Origin: MAG-121220-bin8 sp964433845
GTDB taxonomy: Bacteria > Bacteroidota > Bacteroidia > Flavobacteriales > Flavobacteriaceae
Reading direction: 5' to 3'
Assembly: GCA_964433845.1 (NCBI GenBank)
Contig: CAYSTA010000038.1
Span: 1-13,581 of the forward strand
Length of the DNA: 13,581 nucleotides
Position 1 is the stretch's first letter, and each line of letters opens with the position of its first letter. Both the position numbers and the translations under genes were made by a program. Of this stretch, positions 6,606 through 13,571 are shown one piece after another. The notes beneath the pieces were generated by a model. It was given only the letters and a program-made list of their open reading frames with translations, did no database searches and was not told the DNA's origin.

Positions 6606-7397
6606 TTGGACAAACTTGAATCTTTGCTATCTAACATTACATTTATAAGTGTAATAGATATAGTTCTTGTATTAATTTTGCTTTACTATGTATATAAATT
6701 AGTTAAAGGAACTGCTGCAATTAATGTATTAATTGGAATAATAATTATCTACTTGATTTGGAAGTTAACAGATGTTCTTAATATGAACTTATTCAGTAGT
6801 TTATTAGGACAGTTTATTAGTGTAGGAGTTTTAGCACTTATAGTCGTATTTCAACAAGAAATAAGAAAGTTTCTTTTAATGTTAGGCTCTAATAACCTTA
6901 CAAATAATAAGCTTTATTTTAAATATATAAATATATTCAAACCTTCTAGAGAAATCAGTCAAATGAATATTGATGAATTTCTTAAAAGCTGTGATAAACT
7001 TATTAAAAATAAAACTGGAGCATTATTTGTAATTGAAAGAAACAATAGTTTAGATTTTATAAAAAACACAGGGGATGAATTATATCTAGAGCTCTCATCG
7101 CCCATAATTGAAAGTATATTCTTTAAAAACAGTCCTCTGCATGATGGTGCAGTAATTATTGATGGGAATTTTATAACTGCAGCAAGAGTAATTCTCCCTG
7201 TTTCAGAAAATAAAAATATAAATTCTCGTTTAGGACTTAGACATAGAGCAGCATTTGGAATTACTGAAAAAACTGATGCTATTGCTATTGTTATCTCAGA
7301 AGAAAATGGAAAAATAAATTTCATTAAAAACGGGGAAATCTTCTCACATAAGAATAGTGAAAACTTAAAAACTATGATTGAAGCTGAACTTGTTTAA
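6606..7397 (+). CDS. cdaA: CdaA-type diadenylate cyclase (makes c-di-AMP)
   Basis: 263 aa. It converts two ATP to the second messenger cyclic di-AMP at the membrane. Three hydrophobic helices lie near residues 15-34, 38-56 and 64-83, followed by a DisA_N (DAC) domain. The catalytic motifs are DGA at 180-182 (in LHDGAV) and RHR at 212-214 (in LGLRHRAAFG), both intact. The start is TTG at 6606: an in-frame TAA precedes it directly (6600-6602), and the next ATG (residue 60) would remove two of the three helices. The gene lies 37 bp after folP. Its last 26 bp overlap the 3' end of the convergent ABC exporter gene. Confidence 0.92.
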   Translation: MDKLESLLSNITFISVIDIVLVLILLYYVYKLVKGTAAINVLIGIIIIYLIWKLTDVLNMNLFSSLLGQFISVGVLALIVVFQQEIRKFLLMLGSNNLTNNKLYFKYINIFKPSREISQMNIDEFLKSCDKLIKNKTGALFVIERNNSLDFIKNTGDELYLELSSPIIESIFFKNSPLHDGAVIIDGNFITAARVILPVSENKNINSRLGLRHRAAFGITEKTDAIAIVISEENGKINFIKNGEIFSHKNSENLKTMIEAELV

Positions 7398-9156
7398 TCT
7401 CAGATTTTTTAAATTGAATTTCATAAAGGTTTTTATAATAACCTTTCTTTTGTTTTATCAATTCTAAGTGAGTGCCTGACTCTACTAATCTGCCATTATC
7501 CATAACTAAAATTCTATCTGAATTAAGAATAGTAGATAATCTATGAGCAATAATAATAGAAGTTTTATTTTCTGTAATTTTTTTTGTTGCATTTTGAATT
7601 AGTTCTTCCGAATTTGAGTCAATAGAAGAGGTTGCCTCATCAAGAATCAAAATTGAAGGATGTTTTAAATATGCCCTTAAAAAAGATATTAATTGTCTTT
7701 GTCCCTCTGATAACATCACCCCCCTTTCCTTTACATTGTAATTATAACCATTAGGTAAACTCATAATAAAATCATGAATTCCAATTTTCTTTGCTGCGTT
7801 AACAACATTGTCAAATGAAATAGATTTATTCCAAAGTGTTATATTGTTTAATAGGGTATCTGCAAACAAAAACACATCCTGTAAAACAAGTGCAATTTTT
7901 GATCTCAAAGATAATATGTCCAAATCTTTAACATTTATATTATCTAATTCTATTGACCCATTTTGTGGATCATAAAATCTAGTAAGTAGACTTATAATAG
8001 TAGTTTTTCCAGATCCAGTAGCTCCAACTATAGCTACTTTTTCACCACTTTTTACATTAAAAGAAATGTCTTTTAATACATTTTCATCTCTGACATATGA
8101 AAAAACAACTTTATCAAATTTTATATTACCCTTTAATGAATCAGCTAAAAGTTTTCCTTTATTAGGAATTTTACTTTCAGTATCTAATATTTTAAAGACT
8201 CTATTTGCCGCAACCATTCCCATTTGAAGAGTATTAAACTTATCTGCAATCTGTCTAAGAGGACGAAATAACATCTGAGAAAGCTGAATAAAAAGGAAAA
8301 TAATTCCTAATGTTACTCCTGAATCTTCTACTAAATTTAATCCCCCATACCATACTATTAAGCCAATAGTAATTGATGTAGAAAGTTCAGCAATTGGAAA
8401 AAAGATAGAATTGTACCATACCGTTTTAAGCCATGCTTTTTTATGTTTTTCATTTATTTCAACGAAATTTTCATATTCGATTTTCTCTCTATTAAAAAGT
8501 TGTACAATTTTCATTCCTGTTAATCTTTCTTGAACAAAGGAATTTAAGTTTGCTACTTCTGTTCTAACTTCATTAAAAGCAGCTTTCATTGATTTTTGAA
8601 ATTGTCTAGTTGCAAACAAAATAAAAGGAAGAATTACAAAAACTGTTAAACTAAGCTTCCAACTAAGAACAAGCATCACTATAACTACTATTAACATCTG
8701 TAATAAATCTGCAACAATCATAAAAAGACCTTGGCTAAAAATACTTGCTATAGTTTCCATGTCATTAACTGCTCTTGTAACTAGCCTACCAACAGAAGAT
8801 TTATCAAAATATGACATCTTAAAATCAAGAATATGTTTAAAGAGCTTAACTCGTATGTCATAAACAACATTTTGTCCTAAAAGATTAGCATAATAACTAA
8901 AAAGGAACATAAATAGTACTGTCAAAATCAGATTGATCAACATCAAACTAATAACAAAAATGAATTCATCATAATTTCCAATAGCTAAATAGTCATCGAC
9001 AGCAACTTTTATTAAATATGGAGTCAGAGTTGCAAAAATTGAAATTAAAACAGCAGCAATAGCAACAAAAACAAATGTTGCTTTATATTTAAGGACATAT
9101 CCAAGCAGTCTCCTGAAAAGTTTAAAATCAAATAGATTTGTAGATTTTTTAGTCAT
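7372..9156 (-). CDS. ABC exporter, fused membrane and ATPase domains (MsbA/BmrA type)
   Basis: 594 aa half-transporter expected to work as a dimer in the inner membrane, exporting lipids or drugs; the substrate is unknown. An ABC_membrane domain with six helices spans about 20-310. The nucleotide-binding domain has Walker A GATGSGKT (378-385), Q-loop Q426, signature LSEGQ (482-486), Walker B ILILDE (502-507) and switch H538 in AHRLST. The signature has E for the usual second G, a common and functional variant. Its ATG at 9156 overlaps the truA stop (shared ATGACTAA, 9149-9156), so translation is likely coupled to truA. The 3' end overlaps cdaA tail to tail by 26 bp. Its tail after about residue 580 is K/Q-rich and lies in that overlap. 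Confidence 0.93.
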   Translation of the reverse strand: MTKKSTNLFDFKLFRRLLGYVLKYKATFVFVAIAAVLISIFATLTPYLIKVAVDDYLAIGNYDEFIFVISLMLINLILTVLFMFLFSYYANLLGQNVVYDIRVKLFKHILDFKMSYFDKSSVGRLVTRAVNDMETIASIFSQGLFMIVADLLQMLIVVIVMLVLSWKLSLTVFVILPFILFATRQFQKSMKAAFNEVRTEVANLNSFVQERLTGMKIVQLFNREKIEYENFVEINEKHKKAWLKTVWYNSIFFPIAELSTSITIGLIVWYGGLNLVEDSGVTLGIIFLFIQLSQMLFRPLRQIADKFNTLQMGMVAANRVFKILDTESKIPNKGKLLADSLKGNIKFDKVVFSYVRDENVLKDISFNVKSGEKVAIVGATGSGKTTIISLLTRFYDPQNGSIELDNINVKDLDILSLRSKIALVLQDVFLFADTLLNNITLWNKSISFDNVVNAAKKIGIHDFIMSLPNGYNYNVKERGVMLSEGQRQLISFLRAYLKHPSILILDEATSSIDSNSEELIQNATKKITENKTSIIIAHRLSTILNSDRILVMDNGRLVESGTHLELIKQKKGYYKNLYEIQFKKSEIKQVQLQS

Positions 9157-9901
9157 CTAATAAAAAATTTTCTGGGTAAATAATATCAGTTAAATATAAC
9201 CCATGTGCAGGTACTGAATAACCAGCTTCTTCTCTGTTTTTACTCATTATTACTTTATCCATATGATTAATTTCATTTTTACCCTCTCCTATTTCAATTA
9301 AAGTACCAATAATGGCTCTTACCATATTTCTTAAAAAACGATTTGCTGAAATTTCAAACAACCAGTAACTTTCTTCAAATCTCCACTTAGCATTTGTTAT
9401 ATTACAATCAAATGTATGAACATCAGTGTTAGATTTTGAGAAACATTTAAAATCTTTATAATTATAAAGTTTTAATGCTGCTAAATTCATTTTAGAAAAA
9501 TTGATGTCCTTTTTTAGAAAATAAGCTCCATCTATTAAAAAAGGATTTTTTTTAGTGTTTAACTTGTACTGATATGTCCTAGATAATGCATCAAATCTTG
9601 CATGAAAATCATCTGACACCTTGTGTAAATTATAAATTGAAATATCATTGGGTAAAAAAGAATTTAATTTATATACAAAATCTATCTTATCTTCAATAAT
9701 TATTAAAGAGTCAAAGTGAGCACAAAAATATGATGCGTGTACGCCAGTATCCGTTCTCCCAGCTCCGACAATAGTTGTTTTTTTATTTAGAATAGTAGAA
9801 ATACACTTTTCAATAGTTTCTTGGACTGAAATAGATTTAGGTTGTATTTGCCAACCATGATAATTAGATCCATTAAATGATAATTCTAATAAATATCGCA
9901 A
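9149..9901 (-). CDS. truA: tRNA pseudouridine(38-40) synthase TruA
   Basis: 250 aa, normal for TruA, which isomerises uridines 38-40 in the tRNA anticodon stem. The catalytic aspartate is D51 in GAGRTDTGVHA (46-56). FNGSNYHGWQIQ (9-20) and RFLRNMVRAIIG in the C-terminal half are further family blocks. The start is TTG at 9901 (TTG CGA TAT); it places the conserved MRYxLELSxNG block exactly at the N terminus, and no upstream in-frame ATG is needed. A TATATTTG box lies 27 bp upstream. The stop is embedded in the start of the ABC exporter gene. Confidence 0.95.
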   Translation of the reverse strand: MRYLLELSFNGSNYHGWQIQPKSISVQETIEKCISTILNKKTTIVGAGRTDTGVHASYFCAHFDSLIIIEDKIDFVYKLNSFLPNDISIYNLHKVSDDFHARFDALSRTYQYKLNTKKNPFLIDGAYFLKKDINFSKMNLAALKLYNYKDFKCFSKSNTDVHTFDCNITNAKWRFEESYWLFEISANRFLRNMVRAIIGTLIEIGEGKNEINHMDKVIMSKNREEAGYSVPAHGLYLTDIIYPENFLLDD

Positions 9902-9910
9902 GAGAAATAC

Positions 9911-9918
9911 TACTTTTG
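9911..9918 (+). promoter_or_regulatory. -7 box for the phosphoesterase gene
   Basis: TACTTTTG matches TAnnTTTG exactly and points toward the gene starting at 9966, giving a start site near 9925 and a leader of about 40 nt. No TTG is seen at the -33 position, which would fall in the truA 5' end. It faces the truA -7 box only 10 bp away. Confidence 0.45.
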
Positions 9919-9927
9919 TTTAACTAT

Positions 9928-9935
9928 CAAATATA
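9928..9935 (-). promoter_or_regulatory. -7 box for truA
   Basis: The minus strand reads TATATTTG, an exact consensus match, giving a start site near 9921 and a leader of about 20 nt before the TTG start at 9901. The nearest upstream TTG on this strand is only 15 bp away, shorter than usual, so the -33 element is uncertain. Confidence 0.55.
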
Positions 9936-9965
9936 CCTTAATAAGAAAGTCAAAAAAATATTTAT

Positions 9966-10472
9966 TTGAAAAAAATTCTATTATTATCAGATACACATAG
10001 CTATATTGATAATGCCATCATGAAATATGTAAACCAAACTGATGAGGTTTGGCATGCAGGAGATATTGGTAGAATAGATATTTTAGAAATGCTTGAGAAG
10101 AAGGTGTTAGTTAGATCTGTTTATGGAAATATTGATGATCATTTAGTTCGTTCTGCTACAAATGAAACAAACACTTTTATTTGTGAAAAAGTAAAAGTTA
10201 GTATTATACATATTGGAGGAAAACCGCCATATTACAACAAGAAAACTCATACTTTAATAAAAAAGGAAAAACCTAAAATATTGGTTTGTGGTCATTCCCA
10301 TATTTTAAAAGTGGAATATGATAAAGCTAATAATCTATTATATCTGAATCCAGGTGCAGCCGGGAGACATGGATTTCATAAAAAAAGAACCATGATAAGG
10401 TTTGAAATTAACGGAAAAGAAATAGAAAATATGGAAATAATTGAATTAGGAAATAGATCTAAATTATCTTAA
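9966..10472 (+). CDS. YfcE/MJ0936-type metallophosphoesterase
   Basis: 168 aa, single-domain calcineurin-like phosphoesterase expected to hydrolyse phosphodiesters with two metal ions. All metal motifs are present: D9 and H11 in LSDTHS, D33 in HAGDIG, N55 in YGNID, H82 in IIHIGG, and H110 and H112 in CGHSH, followed by NPGAAG. The start is TTG at 9966; it gives the typical MKKILLLSDTH opening, and no in-frame ATG fits. The physiological substrate of this family is not fixed. The stop overlaps the convergent DUF4293 gene by 9 bp. Confidence 0.92.
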   Translation: MKKILLLSDTHSYIDNAIMKYVNQTDEVWHAGDIGRIDILEMLEKKVLVRSVYGNIDDHLVRSATNETNTFICEKVKVSIIHIGGKPPYYNKKTHTLIKKEKPKILVCGHSHILKVEYDKANNLLYLNPGAAGRHGFHKKRTMIRFEINGKEIENMEIIELGNRSKLS

Positions 10473-10868
10473 CCTATTAGAGGAATTAATTATCTTCTGA
10501 TCTTTTTTTATAGACCTAATGGACATGAATATAAATAAAAATGAGAGCAAAAAGTAAATAAGACCTGGATCTTTAAACGACTCTCCAAAAGATCTTTCAT
10601 CAAATAAATTTAATAGTCCAAATAACAAAGCCAAATATGAAACCCTTAAAATGTTTATTTGAACTTTTGGTTTTTTAAATAAAAAAATATTTACAAGCAT
10701 TAAAAGTGCTAAAATTTCAGAGAAAAAATAATCATCAATGTAAGGCCTAAAATAACCAAACCAAGATTCACGCAAAGACATCTCAGGATTACTATCAATT
10801 GAAATAGATATTAAAAAATTAATTAACACTAAAAAAAACATATAAACAGATTGAATCCTTTGAATCAT
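10464..10868 (-). CDS. DUF4293 four-helix membrane protein
   Basis: 134 aa from the ATG at 10868. The frame extends upstream to an ATG at 10934, but those 22 residues are low-complexity I/N/Y-rich, lie across the intergenic region, and would move the family's MIQRIQSVY opening inward, so the shorter form is chosen. Hydrophobic helices lie at about 8-24, 49-65, 73-90 and 102-118. The charged tail KKDQKIINSSNRLR resembles the conserved KDExLxRSxxRIR ending that I recall for DUF4293. The function is unknown. It is divergent from rho, an arrangement common in Bacteroidota, and converges on the phosphoesterase gene with 9 bp overlap. Confidence 0.83.
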   Translation of the reverse strand: MIQRIQSVYMFFLVLINFLISISIDSNPEMSLRESWFGYFRPYIDDYFFSEILALLMLVNIFLFKKPKVQINILRVSYLALLFGLLNLFDERSFGESFKDPGLIYFLLSFLFIFMSIRSIKKDQKIINSSNRLR

Positions 10869-10923
10869 ATTAATAAAATTATATGTTAAAATTATGATTT
10901 TATATTGATTTAATAAATTATTG

Positions 10924-10931
10924 TATATTTG
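10924..10931 (+). promoter_or_regulatory. -7 box of rho
   Basis: TATATTTG matches TAnnTTTG exactly. A TTG at 10905-10907 lies 16 bp upstream, slightly closer than usual. The start site would be near 10938, leaving a leader of about 79 nt, the longest in the window. Confidence 0.6.
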
Positions 10932-10937
10932 CATTGA

Positions 10938-11016
10938 TTATTTATAATCGTTCCCACAATTACATACAACGAATTACATTTTTCTACATATCATATAATT
11001 AACTTAAACAATATAA
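10938..11016 (+). promoter_or_regulatory. C-rich, G-poor leader of rho (possible rut-like autoregulatory region)
   Basis: From the predicted start site to the rho ATG the + strand has 14 C but only 2 G in 79 nt, with only a weak five-pair hairpin (TCGTT/AACGA). Unstructured C-rich, G-poor RNA is what Rho loads on, and Rho-dependent control of its own leader is known in enterobacteria. Autoregulation here is inference from base composition. Confidence 0.35.
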
Positions 11017-12471
11017 ATGTTTGAAATATCCGCTTTAAAAGAAAAAAAAATATCAGAACTTCAAGAAATAGCTAATGAATTAGGAATTAAAAAAATTAAT
11101 ACTTTAAAAAAAATTGATTTAGCATATAAGATAATAGATCATTATGCTGCTAATCCTAAAGCTTCTAATGAAAAAACTTCCTCTCCCGTTGAGGTTAAAA
11201 AGGAAAATACCCCAGAGAAAAAAGAAGTTAAGAAAAAAGAAATTGATATTCCGTCTTCAAATAAAAACAATAAAAATAACGGTAATAATTTTGTGAAAAA
11301 AGAAAGAAATCATAACAAAGACAACCGAAATAGGTATAAAGAACCAGACTTTGAGTTTGATGGAATTATTGAAAGTGAGGGTGTTCTTGATATAATGCAA
11401 GAAGGCTATGGCTTTTTAAGATCATCCGACTACAATTATTTAACATCTCCTGATGATATTTATGTGTCACAATCTCAAGTTCGTTTATTTGGTCTTAAAA
11501 CTGGAGATACGGTTTTAGGCCATGTTAGACCACCAAAAGAAGGTGAAAAATATTTTCCTTTAATAAAAGTTTCTAAAATAAACGGATTGAGTCCAAATGT
11601 AGTTAGAGATAGAGTATCATTTGAACATCTAACACCATTATTTCCCGATAAAAAATTTAATCTTGCTGATAAGAATAATACTATATCTACAAGAGTAATG
11701 GATCTCTTTTCACCTATTGGAAAGGGTCAAAGAGGAATGATAGTTTCACAGCCTAAGACTGGAAAAACTATGTTACTTAAGGATGTTGCAAATGCTATAG
11801 CAGCTAATCATCCTGAAGTTTATCAAATAATTCTCCTAATTGATGAAAGACCTGAAGAAGTGACTGATATGCAAAGAAATGTAAAAGGAGAAGTTGTGGC
11901 TTCTACTTTTGATGAACCAGCTGATAGACATGTTAAAGTTGCAAATATTGTTTTAGAAAAAGCTAAAAGATTAGTAGAATGTGGCCATGATGTAGTTATT
12001 TTGCTAGATTCCATTACTAGACTTGCAAGAGCATACAATACAGTTCAACCTGCATCTGGTAAAATATTAAGTGGAGGTGTAGATGCAAATGCTTTGCACA
12101 AACCCAAAAGATTCTTTGGAGCAGCAAGAAATATTGAGGGAGGTGGTTCTCTATCAATAATAGCAACAGCTTTAACTGAAACTGGCTCAAAAATGGATGA
12201 AGTGATTTTTGAAGAATTTAAAGGCACTGGAAATATGGAACTTCAACTAGACAGGAGAATATCAAATAGAAGAATATTCCCAGCAATAGATCTTGTTTCT
12301 TCTGGTACTAGAAGAGATGATCTTCTTTTAGATGAAAACACGATTCAAAGAATGTGGATTATGAGAAAATATTTAGCAGACATGAATCCAGTTGAAGCTA
12401 TGGAATTTATTAATGATAAGATTAAAAAATCACTTAATAATGAGGAATTCCTTATCTCAATGAACTCTTAA
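11017..12471 (+). CDS. rho: Transcription termination factor Rho
   Basis: 484 aa hexameric RNA helicase. An N-terminal helical Rho_N domain (about 5-42) is followed by a charged K/N/E-rich linker (about 45-108), a Bacteroidota-type insertion that is fairly short here. The RNA-binding fold spans about 117-190 with YGFLRS and PDDIYVSQSQVR. In the ATPase core, Walker A reads SQPKTGKT (244-251), Walker B VVILLD (326-331), then SITRLARAYN, the Q-loop SGGVDANAL (352-360) and R-loop TGSKMDEVIFEEFKGTGN (389-406). DRRISNRRIFPAID contains the arginine finger region. The core is complete, so it should be active. The S-Q before the P-loop differs from the A-P common in E. coli-like proteins. It converges on rpsT with a 16-bp gap and no visible hairpin terminator. 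Confidence 0.97.
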   Translation: MFEISALKEKKISELQEIANELGIKKINTLKKIDLAYKIIDHYAANPKASNEKTSSPVEVKKENTPEKKEVKKKEIDIPSSNKNNKNNGNNFVKKERNHNKDNRNRYKEPDFEFDGIIESEGVLDIMQEGYGFLRSSDYNYLTSPDDIYVSQSQVRLFGLKTGDTVLGHVRPPKEGEKYFPLIKVSKINGLSPNVVRDRVSFEHLTPLFPDKKFNLADKNNTISTRVMDLFSPIGKGQRGMIVSQPKTGKTMLLKDVANAIAANHPEVYQIILLIDERPEEVTDMQRNVKGEVVASTFDEPADRHVKVANIVLEKAKRLVECGHDVVILLDSITRLARAYNTVQPASGKILSGGVDANALHKPKRFFGAARNIEGGGSLSIIATALTETGSKMDEVIFEEFKGTGNMELQLDRRISNRRIFPAIDLVSSGTRRDDLLLDENTIQRMWIMRKYLADMNPVEAMEFINDKIKKSLNNEEFLISMNS

Positions 12472-12487
12472 GGATTATAACTTTCTT

Positions 12488-12745
12488 CTATTTCTTTAAA
12501 GCAGTAATGTGTTTTGAAAGTTTAGATTTAATATTAGCAGATTTATTTGCGTGAATAATATTATTCTTAACTAGTTTATCAAGCATAGAAGTAACTGAAG
12601 GGAAAAGTTTAGTAGCTGCTTTCTTTGATTTTAAATCTTTTAGCTTTTTAATAGCGTTTCTAGTAGATTTATGTTGTAGCTTATTTTTAAGCTTTACAGT
12701 TTCATTTCTTCTAATTCTTTTTAAAGCAGATTTATGATTTGCCAT
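12488..12745 (-). CDS. rpsT: 30S ribosomal protein S20
   Basis: 85 aa, highly basic (K/R-rich) three-helix protein that binds 16S rRNA early in 30S assembly. It opens MANHKSALKRIRRNE, the S20 signature, and length and charge fit the family. The ATG is at 12745 and a TATATTTG box lies 37 bp upstream, so it is probably a single-gene transcript. It faces rho across 16 bp; since no intrinsic terminator is seen, rho and rpsT transcripts may overlap at their 3' ends. Confidence 0.96.
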   Translation of the reverse strand: MANHKSALKRIRRNETVKLKNKLQHKSTRNAIKKLKDLKSKKAATKLFPSVTSMLDKLVKNNIIHANKSANIKSKLSKHITALKK

Positions 12746-12781
12746 ATTTTAAAATTCAATAAATTTTAATTAAAAACTTCG

Positions 12782-12789
12782 CAAATATA
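12782..12789 (-). promoter_or_regulatory. -7 box of rpsT
   Basis: The minus strand reads TATATTTG, a full match to TAnnTTTG. The start site would be near 12775, giving a leader of about 30 nt. No clear TTG is seen at -33. The leader is A/T only apart from a few bases. Confidence 0.6.
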
Positions 12790-12846
12790 AGAGTTTTTTT
12801 ATTTGCTCTTTAATCTTTTTTTATTTTATTAATTAACTTTATAGTT

Positions 12847-13119
12847 ATGAAAAAACTCACAGAATTTTATAAGAGGTACTGGCTTATTATAATTATCGGA
12901 GTCTTTGGTGGCTTTATGCAAAGTGACGTATGGTTGTTGCTTGTTGTTGTAGGTATTATTTATATTTTGATCGATATATTTATTTTGGATAAGAAAGGTT
13001 TTGGAGATTATAATAAAGACCCTAAAGAACACACTCCTATACAAGAACTAATTGAAAATCCTATTTTTTGGATAGTGGTCTTAGTTATTTTTGTTGGCAT
13101 AGTTATATTAATTAAATAA
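12847..13119 (+). CDS. Three-helix membrane protein, 90 aa, function unknown
   Basis: The frame opens with ATG at 12847 (MKKLTEFYKRYW). Hydrophobic segments lie at about 12-24, 28-47 and 72-89. A polar, charged loop (about 48-71, with DKKGFGDYNKDPKEHTP) separates the second and third. The positive N terminus suggests it faces the cytoplasm. I recognise no domain. It lies 1 bp upstream of the lipoprotein gene on the same strand, so the two are almost certainly co-transcribed and perhaps work together in the envelope. No exact TAnnTTTG box is seen in the 101-bp gap shared with rpsT; only TTTATTTG near 12797-12804, with one mismatch. An antisense frame over its first half is a shadow. Confidence 0.8.
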   Translation: MKKLTEFYKRYWLIIIIGVFGGFMQSDVWLLLVVVGIIYILIDIFILDKKGFGDYNKDPKEHTPIQELIENPIFWIVVLVIFVGIVILIK

Positions 13120-13120
13120 T

Positions 13121-13495
13121 ATGAAAAAATTAATTCTTCTTTTACTGTTTATTCCACTTGTTTTTTCTTGTTCAGGTAGTGATGATTCTACTGATTCTAA
13201 CTATACATTAATAGTTGATACTACTATGGCTAACCCCCAATCTTTAGTGTTTTCAGATATTTGCTTTAACAATGAGTGTTTCACTATTTCAAAAGAAGTA
13301 CAAACTTTTACTATTGATAAACTCTCTTCAACAAGTAATGTTAAAACAACTTTAAACTTTGCTTGTTTTACAAAACCACATAACCAAGATGTAATGGTTA
13401 ATTTTTATAAAGACCAAACCACAACTATTAAACTAACAGATCACTCTCAATCCTCTCAAGGTTGTTCTCTTGGATTTTCAGTTAGTTACAAGTAA
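13121..13495 (+). CDS. Small lipoprotein with surface-export-like signal, function unknown
   Basis: 124 aa. A type II signal peptide (MKKLILLLLFIPLVFS) ends in a lipobox with C17 as the lipidated residue. The next residues, SGSDDS, resemble the acidic lipoprotein export signal that sends Bacteroidota lipoproteins to the outer face of the outer membrane. The mature part is S/T-rich and has four more cysteines (C48, C53, C82, C115), enough for two disulfides. Alternating polar and hydrophobic runs suggest beta structure. No domain is recognised. It starts 1 bp after the membrane-protein gene stop, so it belongs to the same operon. Confidence 0.85.
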   Translation: MKKLILLLLFIPLVFSCSGSDDSTDSNYTLIVDTTMANPQSLVFSDICFNNECFTISKEVQTFTIDKLSSTSNVKTTLNFACFTKPHNQDVMVNFYKDQTTTIKLTDHSQSSQGCSLGFSVSYK

Positions 13496-13548
13496 TCCCT
13501 TAGATAATAGTCAGCTATATCGCCTCCTTTTTCTAGCTAATTATTAAC

Positions 13549-13571
13549 ATTCATTCAACGATTCATTCAAC
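13549..13571. repeat. Two direct copies of ATTCATTCAAC
   Basis: The 11-base word ATTCATTCAAC occurs at 13549-13559 and again at 13561-13571, one base apart, giving a 12-bp period. It lies in the 86 bp after the lipoprotein gene, where I see no gene or clear promoter. The 12-bp period is close to one helical turn, so a binding site for a regulator of a gene beyond the window is possible but unproven. Confidence 0.5.

Noticed and set aside
6959..7324. 121-codon minus-strand frame inside cdaA
   Set aside because: It is antisense to the DGA and RHR catalytic region of cdaA, so selection explains the open frame on the + strand only.
10869..10934. N-terminal extension of the DUF4293 gene to an ATG at 10934
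   Set aside because: The extension is low-complexity I/N/Y-rich, overlaps the rho -7 box region, and the family opens with MIQRIQ at the ATG at 10868.
12829..13044. 71-codon minus-strand frame between rpsT and the membrane-protein gene
   Set aside because: It is antisense to a + strand protein with clear helices and a 1-bp link to a lipoprotein gene, and its peptide is low-complexity.
13486..13536. Minus-strand stretch of 16 sense codons reading LEKGGDIADYYLRDYL, like the tail of a protein
   Set aside because: A TAG directly precedes it in frame, it has no start and it overlaps the lipoprotein 3' end. I cannot support a gene; a broken gene remnant cannot be excluded.
13506..13545. Imperfect hairpin (AGCTA/TAGCT with outer AATA/TATT) after the lipoprotein gene
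   Set aside because: The loop is 16 bases, the stem is interrupted and no T run follows on the + strand, so it is too weak to call as a terminator.
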